A DNA stretch of 22,521 bases from Kangiellaceae bacterium (GTDB lineage Bacteria > Pseudomonadota > Gammaproteobacteria > Enterobacterales > Kangiellaceae): the NCBI GenBank assembly GCA_030590405.1, contig JAUUYO010000014.1, positions 1 through 22,521 on the forward strand, in the 5' to 3' direction. Both the position numbers and the translations under genes were made by a program. Positions 1-6,900 of the stretch are shown here, piece by piece (position 1 is the first letter of the stretch; each line of letters starts with the position of its first letter). The notes under the pieces are model-generated. The model worked only from the letters and a program-made list of their open reading frames with translations, searched no databases and was not told the DNA's origin.

Positions 1-29
1 GCGGTTTGCAGTTTATCTTGATTTGACAT
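1..29 (-). CDS. 5' end of a leftward gene cut by the window edge
   Basis: The minus strand has an ATG at 27-29 that opens a frame reading MSNQDKLQT before the window ends. A good ribosome binding site (GGAG, 8 bases before the ATG) lies upstream within about 37-43. Too few residues are visible to name a product. It has the same orientation as the following leftward genes but is separated from them by over 550 bases, so it probably has its own promoter. Confidence 0.6.
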
Positions 30-289
30 GTTACGTTCTCCGGTGAGTTCGCAACTAGTAAAACAGATTGTAGTGTCGAAGTTGAGCTAAGCTGTCGTAA
101 GCTCACAATCGGTTAAAAATACTAGCTTACGGTGTGCCTGGCTATGGCGTAGGAAGTGCTATTTTTATCTGTAGTAACAGGCGGCCACACCTGGGTTAGC
201 GTTTTTTCCACGATTTTAGCTGATTAGCCTAATACTAAATTGAGATTTATTTGATTTTTTTCAGATATACCTTGGCATTGCATATATAC

Positions 290-314
290 ATGCACACACA
301 TGCACACACATGCA
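290..314. repeat. Short CA-rich tandem repeat, 10-bp unit
   Basis: The unit TGCACACACA occurs twice in a row at 291-310 and is followed by a partial third copy (TGCA). It is a simple-sequence tract just upstream of a small reading frame and could vary in copy number. It has no spacers, so it is not a CRISPR array. Confidence 0.75.
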
Positions 315-339
315 ACCCAGGATTATTATATGAGGAGCA

Positions 340-438
340 ATGGCGACACAAACATGGTATGCATGCATTTTTTCATGGCTATTAGTTTTGATTTTGGCGG
401 CTCTACAGTTACCTGATATGCCACAAGAATTCATCTAG
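340..438 (+). CDS. Candidate 32-residue single-pass membrane peptide
   Basis: An ATG at 340 opens a 32-codon frame ending at TAG 436-438. It encodes a short polar start (MATQTWYAC), one hydrophobic helix (FSWLLVLILAAL) and a polar end (QLPDMPQEFI). An AGGAG motif lies only two or three bases before the ATG, which is closer than ideal. The composition suits a small inner-membrane protein, or the first helix of a VanZ-like protein cut by a stop codon, but no homology can be shown here. An overlapping frame starts at 330 and could compete for the same ribosome binding site. Confidence 0.25.
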   Translation: MATQTWYACIFSWLLVLILAALQLPDMPQEFI

Positions 439-526
439 TAGGGTTTTGTCAGTTGGGATGGCAGGTACCATATAGCGTGGATACCAATGTCTCGAAAAAT
501 GACATAGTCTGCTCCATTACAGTGAT

Positions 527-578
527 GTAATTGAGCTGAGAACAACTTCAAAGTAATTGAGCTGAGAACAACTTCAAA
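527..578. repeat. Perfect 26-bp tandem duplication
   Basis: Two identical 26-base copies stand head to tail, 527-552 and 553-578. Each starts GTAATTGAGCTGAG and ends ACAACTTCAAA. The second copy ends eight bases before the stop codon of the leftward Cys-cluster gene (stop at 587-589). This looks like a recent slippage or repair duplication in the 3' untranslated region of the operon. Confidence 0.9.
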
Positions 579-586
579 AGTTTATT

Positions 587-973
587 TTAGCTGACCATTG
601 GCGGTCGGCTACCTGCCATCAGTCGATCCAACTTTCTTTGCGCCTGTTTAGGCCTGTCTAAATCTTTCACTTCAATCATTTCACATTGATCATTGACCAT
701 CTGCTCGATGGTAACGGGATAATGTCTGCAATCGGCGGGACGCTCAAAATAAATACTGCAAGTGTATTTTTCTTGACCGGGTTCTTTTTTGAGCCAGGGG
801 CACCTTAACAGTTGCGCCCCGGTATCGGGGTCCATCCAGATTCGACCATCAAAAACATAACGGTAAATGTCTGGATGAAACTCTTGCCAAGTTTCTATTT
901 CATCTCTGGTGGCGGTTAAACCGCCATCGCCATATTTAAGGCAACATTTTCCACAAAGATTGCAGTCTTTCAC
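587..973 (-). CDS. YkgJ-type Cys-cluster protein
   Basis: This 128-residue protein starts with a dense cysteine cluster (CNLCGKCC, C4, C7, C10, C11). Further cysteines follow in CPW, CSIYFERPADCRHYP and QCEM. This is the pattern of the YkgJ (UPF0153) family, proposed to bind zinc or an iron-sulfur cluster; its biochemical role is not established. It starts with GTG at 971-973, overlapping the TGA stop of the helicase gene (the four bases read GTGA), so its translation is probably coupled to the helicase. It is the last gene of a three-gene operon with msrBA and the helicase. The family call is good; the function is unknown. Confidence 0.85.
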   Translation of the reverse strand: MKDCNLCGKCCLKYGDGGLTATRDEIETWQEFHPDIYRYVFDGRIWMDPDTGAQLLRCPWLKKEPGQEKYTCSIYFERPADCRHYPVTIEQMVNDQCEMIEVKDLDRPKQAQRKLDRLMAGSRPPMVS

Positions 974-2262
974 TTCTTTTGCCGAGTATTGAATGGATTT
1001 CTTTCTAACTTTATATCTTTTCCAACGGCTTTAATAATTTTTTCAACTAATCGTTCCTGCTCAGGACTCACTAACGAAAAGGCATGTCCCAAAACCTGAC
1101 TGCCTTTTATTTTTTTGCCAGAAAAAAGCGCTGAAGACGACTTTGATTTCGAACATTTTGACTTGGATTGTTTGGATTCTGTTTTTTTTGACTCAATTTG
1201 TTGTGATTTAGGTTGTTTTAATTTAACCATTTTCGACGCACTCACCCGAGCCGTTCGCCCTACTCGATGAATGTAATCATTACAGTTAACCGGTAAGTCA
1301 TAATTGATCACATAATAAAGATCGTCGATATCAATACCGCGAGAAGCAATATCCGTCGCCACCAAAACATTAAACTGCTTATTTTTAAATCCATTTAATC
1401 GCTCCAGCCTTTTTTTCTGCGGGATTTCATTGTGAATTCCCTGGCTTGAAAAACCTCGTTGATTGAGTCGCTCGGTGAGTAAGTCAACATCATTTTTTGT
1501 GCGAGTAAAGAGCAAAACACGCTCCCCATTAAAGGTCTCCAATAAATTAAATAAGGTTGCTGTTTTGTCCTTGCGTGAACAACGATACATGGTATGAAAG
1601 ATCATTTCTAACGCAGGCTGATGATTTGCCGCTTTGATCACTTTCTTATTGGTTTGATGCTCCTGACTAAATTTAATCAGCGCTTTTGAGTCAGTTGCAG
1701 AAAACAGTATCATTTGTTTTTTGGATGGCATGGCCGCCATAATTTTACTCAATTCCGGCATAATGCCCATGCTGACTAAACGGTCAGCTTCATCCATTAC
1801 AAAGTGCTGCATTTGATCGAGGGAAAAAGCTTTGGCTTTTAACAAATCCATAAGACGTCTTGGCGTGGAAACGATGATATCAGCGCCGCGCTTAAATCGT
1901 TTCACTTGCGATTCGATCCGGATGCCGCCAAAAAGCGTAATGGTGCGTAATTTTAAATCCTTGCCATAATCTGCAATCGTCTCTTCTAATTGTTGCGCCA
2001 GATCCCTTGTCGGAACTAACACCAGTGCGCGGATCGGTCTGATCTGATCGGCGCTATGATCTGATTGACTCAGCTCTTGCAACAACGGCAGCAAATAAGC
2101 GGCAGTTTTTCCGGTTCCGGTTGGAGCAATCGCATAAGTATCAGTACCGGATAAAACCGCTCCGATAGATTTTTGCTGAATATCGGTAGGCGTTTGGTAG
2201 CCTAACCGCTTAACATTTGCCTGAATAATCGGGTTAAGCCCGAGTTCTGCGAAAATAGTCAT
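970..2262 (-). CDS. DEAD-box ATP-dependent RNA helicase with Lys/Ser-rich insertion
   Basis: This 430-residue DEAD-box helicase would unwind or remodel RNA in the cytoplasm. All core motifs are visible in order: Q motif (GYQTPTDIQQ), I (APTGTGKT), Ia (PTRDLAQQ), II (MDEAD), III (SAT), IV-V (FTRTKND, TDIASRGID) and VI (HRVGRTAR, about 332-339). The family is RhlE/RhlB-like, but I cannot assign an orthologue. The odd part is about 51 residues rich in Lys and Ser (about 341-391) between motif VI and the last core strand (GHAFSLVSPEQE). Relatives usually have only a few residues there, and most basic tails lie after the core. The start ATG overlaps the msrBA stop (TAATG), and the stop overlaps the next gene's GTG. 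Translational coupling through the operon is therefore likely. Confidence 0.93.
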   Translation of the reverse strand: MTIFAELGLNPIIQANVKRLGYQTPTDIQQKSIGAVLSGTDTYAIAPTGTGKTAAYLLPLLQELSQSDHSADQIRPIRALVLVPTRDLAQQLEETIADYGKDLKLRTITLFGGIRIESQVKRFKRGADIIVSTPRRLMDLLKAKAFSLDQMQHFVMDEADRLVSMGIMPELSKIMAAMPSKKQMILFSATDSKALIKFSQEHQTNKKVIKAANHQPALEMIFHTMYRCSRKDKTATLFNLLETFNGERVLLFTRTKNDVDLLTERLNQRGFSSQGIHNEIPQKKRLERLNGFKNKQFNVLVATDIASRGIDIDDLYYVINYDLPVNCNDYIHRVGRTARVSASKMVKLKQPKSQQIESKKTESKQSKSKCSKSKSSSALFSGKKIKGSQVLGHAFSLVSPEQERLVEKIIKAVGKDIKLERNPFNTRQKK

Positions 2263-3131
2263 TAAAAGCGCCTTTCATATTGATGGCAGTAAGGTTGTTG
2301 ACCATTCTTTTGGTAATAGTCCTGATGATAATCTTCGGCCTTCCAGAAGGTGCTTAGCGGCAATAATTGAGTGGCAATTTTTAACCCATTGCCTTCAAGG
2401 ATCTCAATCAATTTTTCACTGACCTGCTTTTCTTCATCGGTTTGATAAAAAATCGCGGAGAGATATTGACTGCCAATATCCGGGCCTTGGCCGTCGGATT
2501 GAGTTGGGTCATGAATTTCAAAAAAAAGTTTGGTTAAGGTTTCAAAACTGACCTGCTCTGGATAATAACTGACTTCAACCACTTCCAGATGGCCAGTGGT
2601 TTTGCTACACACTTGCTCATAGCTCGGATTTTCAGTTTCTCCCCCCATATAACCCGATGCAACGCTAACGACGCCATCTTGCTGGTTCATCAAATGTTCG
2701 ACCCCCCAAAAACATCCACCAGCAAAATAAGCTGACTGGATTGTTTGATCTTCTTTTTTTAATTCATCACTACTCATAAATTTTAAAGAAACAGAATTAA
2801 CACAATGCCGAAGGTTTTTATCTGTCAGCATTTCACCTTCAAAAACATGTCCCAGATGTCCGTCACAATGAGCGCATAAGATTTCCGTGCGCTGTCCATC
2901 ACTATCCATTTCACGTTTTACCGCACCATCAATCTCATCATCAAAACTGGGCCAACCGCAACTGGACTGGAACTTATGTTGCGACGTATACAAAGGCGCA
3001 TTACATTGTTTACAAAGGTACACTCCCCCTTCGATAAAATCTGTATATTGACCGGTAAAAGGATGTTCGGTGCCTTTATCGATAATAACGCGGCGCTCTT
3101 CGTTATTTAACGAGTTGCGATCATTTGACAT
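2262..3131 (-). CDS. msrBA: Bifunctional methionine sulfoxide reductase MsrB-MsrA
   Basis: This fusion protein reduces both diastereomers of methionine sulfoxide in oxidised proteins or free methionine, with electrons probably from thioredoxin. From the ATG at 3131 it has 289 residues. The N-terminal MsrB half has zinc cysteines C40/C43 (CKQC) and C86/C89 (CAHC), CGWPSF (C58) and the nucleophile C110 in RHCVNSVSL. The C-terminal MsrA half has GCFWG (nucleophile C140) and further cysteines at C175 and C282. There is no signal peptide, so it should be cytosolic. The frame stays open to a TTG at 3161, but the added residues do not resemble MsrB; I chose the ATG. It heads the operon with the helicase and the Cys-cluster protein. 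A thioredoxin 2 gene lies 3 kb away. Confidence 0.95.
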   Translation of the reverse strand: MSNDRNSLNNEERRVIIDKGTEHPFTGQYTDFIEGGVYLCKQCNAPLYTSQHKFQSSCGWPSFDDEIDGAVKREMDSDGQRTEILCAHCDGHLGHVFEGEMLTDKNLRHCVNSVSLKFMSSDELKKEDQTIQSAYFAGGCFWGVEHLMNQQDGVVSVASGYMGGETENPSYEQVCSKTTGHLEVVEVSYYPEQVSFETLTKLFFEIHDPTQSDGQGPDIGSQYLSAIFYQTDEEKQVSEKLIEILEGNGLKIATQLLPLSTFWKAEDYHQDYYQKNGQQPYCHQYERRF

Positions 3132-3437
3132 AATAATTTCTCTAATCAACCAAAGTTTCAAACCGACGAAACAAGACGAACATGGCTCATTCGCGGTTCT
3201 ATCAAGAGATATATTTTACCACTAAAGCCCCCAAATTAATAAACAATACAAAAATCATTCAAAAAACAGACAACCCCTAACCCTATACTATTGTTTAAAA
3301 ATCATACAGATGGAAGGAGTTATCGTTATGCCCAAGGTTTAGTTTTTCTTTAGTGCAGAAATTGAGACTGGAATTTATAGCAGACTATTACAAAATGGGT
3401 CAAAGATTGAACAGCTGGTCGATTTCGGTTAACAACA
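3132..3437. other. Intergenic region with a decayed small reading frame
   Basis: This stretch separates the aldolase stop from msrBA. Its upper part is AT-rich and should hold the msrBA promoter. The lower part (3328-3432) contains the amber-interrupted rightward frame listed separately. I see no clear rho-independent terminator for the aldolase gene here. Confidence 0.5.
3328..3432 (+). pseudogene. Small reading frame interrupted by TAG at codon 5
   Basis: A strong ribosome binding site (AAGGAG, 3314-3319) precedes an ATG at 3328. The frame reads MPKV, hits TAG at 3340-3342, then continues without stops as FFFSAEIETGIYSRLLQNG and SKIEQLVDFG up to TAA at 3430-3432. The residue mix after the stop looks protein-like. 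One G-to-A change from a Trp codon would explain the stop. It could be a dead small gene, the start of a larger deleted gene, or chance. The last base is five bases from the convergent aldolase stop. I do not recognise the peptide. Confidence 0.35.
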
Positions 3438-4454
3438 TCAGTTTTCCATCTCTGACCGATATTTTCCTTGGCGAGACAGACTGTTTAATTTAGCTCGCTT
3501 TAATAATGCCTGTTGTGCCGACAATTCATTTTCCGCTTTTCCCAACCAAGCGGCCAGCACTGGTTGTTGCAATGCCCTGCCATAGGAAATGCTCAGTTGC
3601 CACGGGGAATTATTGGCCATTTGATTAATCGCGTTGAGGTTTTCAGTCGCCTCCTGCGGCGATTGGCCGCCGGATAAAAAATTAATACTCGGCACTGCTG
3701 CGGGAATGCACCGCTTAAAAACTTTCAGCGTATTTTCTGCGACCTGCTCTGGAGTGGCCTTACCTGATGATTTACCGGGAGTGACCATACTGGGTTTTAA
3801 GATCATTAGTTCCAGGCAAACCTTATGACGATAAAGCGCATAAAAAACTTCCTGTAAGACCTGCTCAATCACTTCGGCACATCTTGTCATACTGTGGTCG
3901 CCATCCATCAACACTTCAGGCTCAACAATCGGCACAATACCTTGCTGCTGGCAAACAGCGGCATAACGCGCCAGGGTTTCGGCGTTAGCGGTGAGTCCGA
4001 GTTGGCGGGGGTTGCTATTGGTGATCGGGTAAACTTCTCGCCATTTAGCGAACCTAGCGCCCTGCTCTTTGTAACCTTGTAGCCTTTTATCTAAACCGTC
4101 TAGTCCAAAAGTAATCATATCGCCCGGCGAGCCCGCCAGAGGCCCCTTGCCTTTATCGACTTTAATGCCTGGTACGATTGAGTTGTTGGAGGCCAGCTGT
4201 GGAAGAAGCACGCCATGCTGATCCGATTGGGTAAGGGTTTCTTCAAATAAAATCACGCCGCTAATATAGTCGCTTAATGACTCAGTGGACAACAATAATG
4301 AGCGATAGGCCCGCCGATTTTCCTCGTTTGACTCAACATCGATGCTAGCAAACCGATTGGCGATGGTCGGATTACTTTCATCGGCCGCTAATATGCCTCG
4401 GCGGTTATCTACCATAGTGTGAATGGTATCTTGTAAATCCTGATGAGCTGACAT
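3438..4454 (-). CDS. Class I fructose-bisphosphate aldolase
   Basis: This 338-residue, metal-independent aldolase splits fructose 1,6-bisphosphate into dihydroxyacetone phosphate and glyceraldehyde 3-phosphate, or joins them, in the cytosol. It is the eukaryote-type class I enzyme. Family marks are GILAADES near 20-26, IKVDKG, WREVYP (about 138-143), IVEPEVLMDG and the Schiff-base lysine K220 in MILKPSMVTPG. SINFLSGGQSP and the phosphate-binding SYGRALQ follow. The length is near the family norm of about 340-360. An AGGAG eight bases before the ATG supports the start. The gene is separated from the upstream FetB-like gene by 131 bases and may have its own promoter there. Confidence 0.96.
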   Translation of the reverse strand: MSAHQDLQDTIHTMVDNRRGILAADESNPTIANRFASIDVESNEENRRAYRSLLLSTESLSDYISGVILFEETLTQSDQHGVLLPQLASNNSIVPGIKVDKGKGPLAGSPGDMITFGLDGLDKRLQGYKEQGARFAKWREVYPITNSNPRQLGLTANAETLARYAAVCQQQGIVPIVEPEVLMDGDHSMTRCAEVIEQVLQEVFYALYRHKVCLELMILKPSMVTPGKSSGKATPEQVAENTLKVFKRCIPAAVPSINFLSGGQSPQEATENLNAINQMANNSPWQLSISYGRALQQPVLAAWLGKAENELSAQQALLKRAKLNSLSRQGKYRSEMEN

Positions 4455-4585
4455 GAGTGTTACTCCTGTTTTGGCATTTTATTGGGTTATTTGGTGACAT
4501 TATTGGTTAATAATAGAACATCCTATAAACACTTGATGGATATTCGCGGTTATTTTGTTATACCGGCTGTTTTATCGATTTAATT

Positions 4586-5065
4586 TTAAAATGCGGCTTG
4601 ACCAAAACCAAAAATAAAGCCGATGCCATTCCAGCCGCTCCAATTCATTGCGTTGGCGAAAATCATCCCGGCTAACGGGATCAAATAACTGGCCAGATAC
4701 CAGGGCTTAAGATCCAGCACGCCTTGAGAAATTAAGACTAAAACAAATCCACCGCTTATTGATATTGAAAAAAAAGATTTACCGTACAAGACACTTCTTG
4801 GCAAATTGATGGTGCGAAGCGCAATCCAGCTGGAAGAAAACAACATAATCGACAATACCCCAACCACCACAATTGAGCTATCAGTTTCAAAAATATACGC
4901 CAATACATAACCAATCAGCAGCAACTGTGCCAGCATACGGCCCACCGCATAAAGTGAATTTTTGTAGCCAAATTGCCACTTCCAAATGATGCCGATGACG
5001 ATCAGCACCGGAATAAAAGCAAAAGCTAAATTAAGCAGCGGAATAGTTTGCAATGATTGATCCAT
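4586..5065 (-). CDS. FetB-like (UPF0014) membrane protein, C-terminally short
   Basis: This 159-residue protein is almost entirely hydrophobic with about five membrane helices. VGRMLAQLLLIGYVLAYIFE and, later, LIPLAGMIFANAMN match the start of FetB/UPF0014 ABC permeases, which export iron in Escherichia coli. FetB is about 260 residues. Here the frame stops soon after the AGMIxxNAM motif, so the loop that contacts the ATPase (EKLxLGA-type) and the last helices are missing. No continuation is visible in the 130 bases downstream, and no FetA-like ATPase is present. It may be a decayed permease or a short family member with a different role. The ATG at 5065 has AGGAG six bases before it and is preferred to the TTG at 5071. 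Confidence 0.7.
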   Translation of the reverse strand: MDQSLQTIPLLNLAFAFIPVLIVIGIIWKWQFGYKNSLYAVGRMLAQLLLIGYVLAYIFETDSSIVVVGVLSIMLFSSSWIALRTINLPRSVLYGKSFFSISISGGFVLVLISQGVLDLKPWYLASYLIPLAGMIFANAMNWSGWNGIGFIFGFGQAAF

Positions 5066-5092
5066 AAACAACTCCTGGCAGAATTTGACTCG

Positions 5093-6049
5093 CTAAACTA
5101 AAGAATGCTCAATGAGGTAATCCAGTCCGCCGACAATCGCAGCGACTTGCGCCTTAATACAATCTTCATCGGTTGCTTGTGGGCTATCGGGATACACTTC
5201 GGTGGTGGTTGCATATTGGCTATTGGAAAAACCACAACAAAGCCCAAGTCCTATGGTGTCGTAGTTGATCACACCTTGCTGAGTAACCGGCTCGCCAATA
5301 ATCAATCCATTTTCGTCAGGTGGTGCAATATGAGTGATTTTTTTTACTGATTCAATTATTGCCGTCTGAAATCCATCTACCGGCTTGTAGGTATCGCCCA
5401 CCAGATAAAACCCATCGGGAACATTCCAGTTATCTTGCGACACTCCATCTCTGGCAGCTAATGCAGGCCGAAAGACGCTGTTATCGGTATCGGTGGTTTC
5501 ATGTAAATCGATGTGGGCTAAAAGCTCAGAATCGCTCGCCGCCATAATTAATGCAACAATTTTCATGACTGCCGCTGATTCCTCTGCTGGACTATTTTCA
5601 ACAAACGACCGGTTCGGATCAACCGTATTCGGATTCCAACGGTTAATGGTTTCATAGCCCCAGGGACTCACACAGGGCACCACCATAATATTAAATGTTT
5701 GCGAATAGTTAAGCGCTTTATCCTCTAAAAAACGTATCGCACCATGAACGCCGCTGGTTTCATAACCGTGTACCCCACCAGTTATTAGAATCGTCTTTTT
5801 ATTGCTATCCCAGTTCGGGGTTTTAACTATATATAAAGGGTATTTTTCTGGCGCATAACTCAGCACGCCATATTGCTCAAGATCAAATTTATCGTTAATC
5901 GATTGCAATCTTGCGATCACATCATCAAGATACGAACGCTGAATTTTTTGCTCTTTTAACCAGGCTGACTTTTCTTTTTCCGCCCATTTTTCTTTTTCCG
6001 CCCATTTTGTTTGACCTGCGGTTGCTCGATTAGATTGCTCATCGCTCAT
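5093..6049 (-). CDS. M14-type zinc carboxypeptidase / deacylase
   Basis: This 318-residue cytosolic enzyme of the M14 / succinylglutamate desuccinylase-like fold has the zinc motif HGYE (H94, E97), a third histidine in HIDLHETT (probably H183), DPNRSF (R147, substrate carboxylate) and a likely general base in TTTEVYP (E284). The fold hydrolyses a C-terminal peptide or an amide; the actual substrate cannot be read from sequence. There is no signal peptide. The N-terminus is lysine- and glutamate-rich and contains the six-residue unit WAEKEK twice in a row (16-27), caused by an 18-base DNA duplication. The gene lies 77 bases after trxC and 27 bases before the FetB-like start, so one operon is likely. 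A ribosome binding site (AAGG) stands seven bases before the ATG. Confidence 0.85.
   Translation of the reverse strand: MSDEQSNRATAGQTKWAEKEKWAEKEKSAWLKEQKIQRSYLDDVIARLQSINDKFDLEQYGVLSYAPEKYPLYIVKTPNWDSNKKTILITGGVHGYETSGVHGAIRFLEDKALNYSQTFNIMVVPCVSPWGYETINRWNPNTVDPNRSFVENSPAEESAAVMKIVALIMAASDSELLAHIDLHETTDTDNSVFRPALAARDGVSQDNWNVPDGFYLVGDTYKPVDGFQTAIIESVKKITHIAPPDENGLIIGEPVTQQGVINYDTIGLGLCCGFSNSQYATTTEVYPDSPQATDEDCIKAQVAAIVGGLDYLIEHSLV
5971..6008. repeat. 18-bp tandem duplication inside the M14 gene
   Basis: The 18-base unit TTTCTTTTTCCGCCCATT (plus strand) is present at 5971-5988 and exactly again at 5989-6006, with two more matching bases after it. It keeps the frame and duplicates the peptide WAEKEK. 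The identity of the two copies suggests a recent event. Confidence 0.93.
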
Positions 6050-6126
6050 ATGATCGCCTTGCTGTTGAAGTTAAAAAATTCCCAACTATTTATTAAAATA
6101 GCATAAACCGAAATAAGCCGATTTGA

Positions 6127-6570
6127 CTAGTCGTCATTGGTTAACTGCTGCACCACCCATTGTTGTAACTGAGGTAGTGCCATCGCGCCGGACATTCGGC
6201 CTTTTTCCTCACCGTTTAAAAATAAACTCAAAGTGGGGATCGAGCGAATATTAAAATCAATACCCGCCTGTTGACTGGCTTCAGTATCAACTTTTAGCAA
6301 ACGCAGTTGATTGCCTGCACGGGTGGCAAATTCTTCATAAATCGGCGCAAACGACTGGCAAGGGCCACACCAGGGTGCCCAAAAATCGATCAGTACCGGT
6401 AAGCCTGAGTTTTCAATGTGCTTGATCAAGCGCTGAGAATCAACCGCTATCGGTTTGCCGGAAAACAAATTTTGATGGCAGATGCCACATTTTGGAGTGG
6501 CGTCTAATTTTTCTACTGCAAATTGATTGATCGTGCCGCACTCGCACACCAGTTTTATTTTTTGATCCAT
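6127..6570 (-). CDS. trxC: Thioredoxin 2 with N-terminal zinc-ribbon-like segment
   Basis: This 147-residue cytosolic thioredoxin 2 would reduce protein disulfides and supply electrons to enzymes such as MsrBA nearby. The thioredoxin domain has FWAPWCGPC (C68, C71), the cis-proline loop (RSIPT) and the usual end. The N-terminal segment carries the zinc cysteines typical of TrxC, but with a change. The second pair is normal (CGIC, C28/C31), while the first is C-E-C (C9/C11) where family members have CxxC. GGAG five bases before the ATG supports the start. It is probably the first gene of the trxC, M14, FetB-like series. Confidence 0.94.
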   Translation of the reverse strand: MDQKIKLVCECGTINQFAVEKLDATPKCGICHQNLFSGKPIAVDSQRLIKHIENSGLPVLIDFWAPWCGPCQSFAPIYEEFATRAGNQLRLLKVDTEASQQAGIDFNIRSIPTLSLFLNGEEKGRMSGAMALPQLQQWVVQQLTNDD

Positions 6571-6900
6571 TTTATCTCCGTTTGATTGAGATTGTATCTA
6601 TGCCAAAGCCCATTGATTAAAAGACCAATGGGGCCTATGATTGGTTTAGTGCTAAACTAAAAAACTTCTGGAGCGGCGCTACGACTGTCGAAATCAGGCT
6701 AATCGAAAGCGCGCTCGATAAATACCGCTTAAAAGCAAGCCACTTACCGCATAGTATAACAAATTGCCAATTCGTTATGTTTTTATGATGGATTTAGTTG
6801 TTATCCTTGTGCGCCAGAAAACCACTTGAAAACAGTGTTAGGTTTGAAAATAGCATCAGACCTGAAAATGATGCCAGCTATTGCAAAAAGGAGAATCAAA
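6571..6900. promoter_or_regulatory. Divergent promoter region, trxC / DUF4892-OmpA
   Basis: This stretch lies between divergent starts and must hold promoters for both directions. An inverted repeat (CCCATTG and CAATGGG, about 6608-6632) stands roughly 40-60 bases upstream of the trxC ATG. TACAAT on the minus strand, between this repeat and the trxC start, is a possible -10 box. No gene is supported in this region. Confidence 0.4.

Larger units (their letters stand above)
30..586. other. Long intergenic region without a large gene
   Basis: No frame over 60 codons is present. The stretch holds an inverted repeat (CGTAAGCT at 96-103 with AGCTTACG at 124-131), a short 10-bp-period repeat (290-314), a candidate small membrane peptide (340-438) and a 26-bp tandem duplication (527-578). 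The 5' part presumably carries the promoter of the leftward gene at 1-29. Confidence 0.6.

Noticed and set aside
290..314. CRISPR-like repeat
   Set aside because: Units are only 10 bases, directly adjoining and without spacers.
5105..5547. Two rightward frames within the M14 enzyme gene
   Set aside because: They are antisense to conserved catalytic regions and have no start signals.
6826..6900. Upstream TTG start for the DUF4892-OmpA protein
   Set aside because: It has no ribosome binding site and would bury the signal peptide; the TTG at 6901 has AGGAG and a clean signal peptide.
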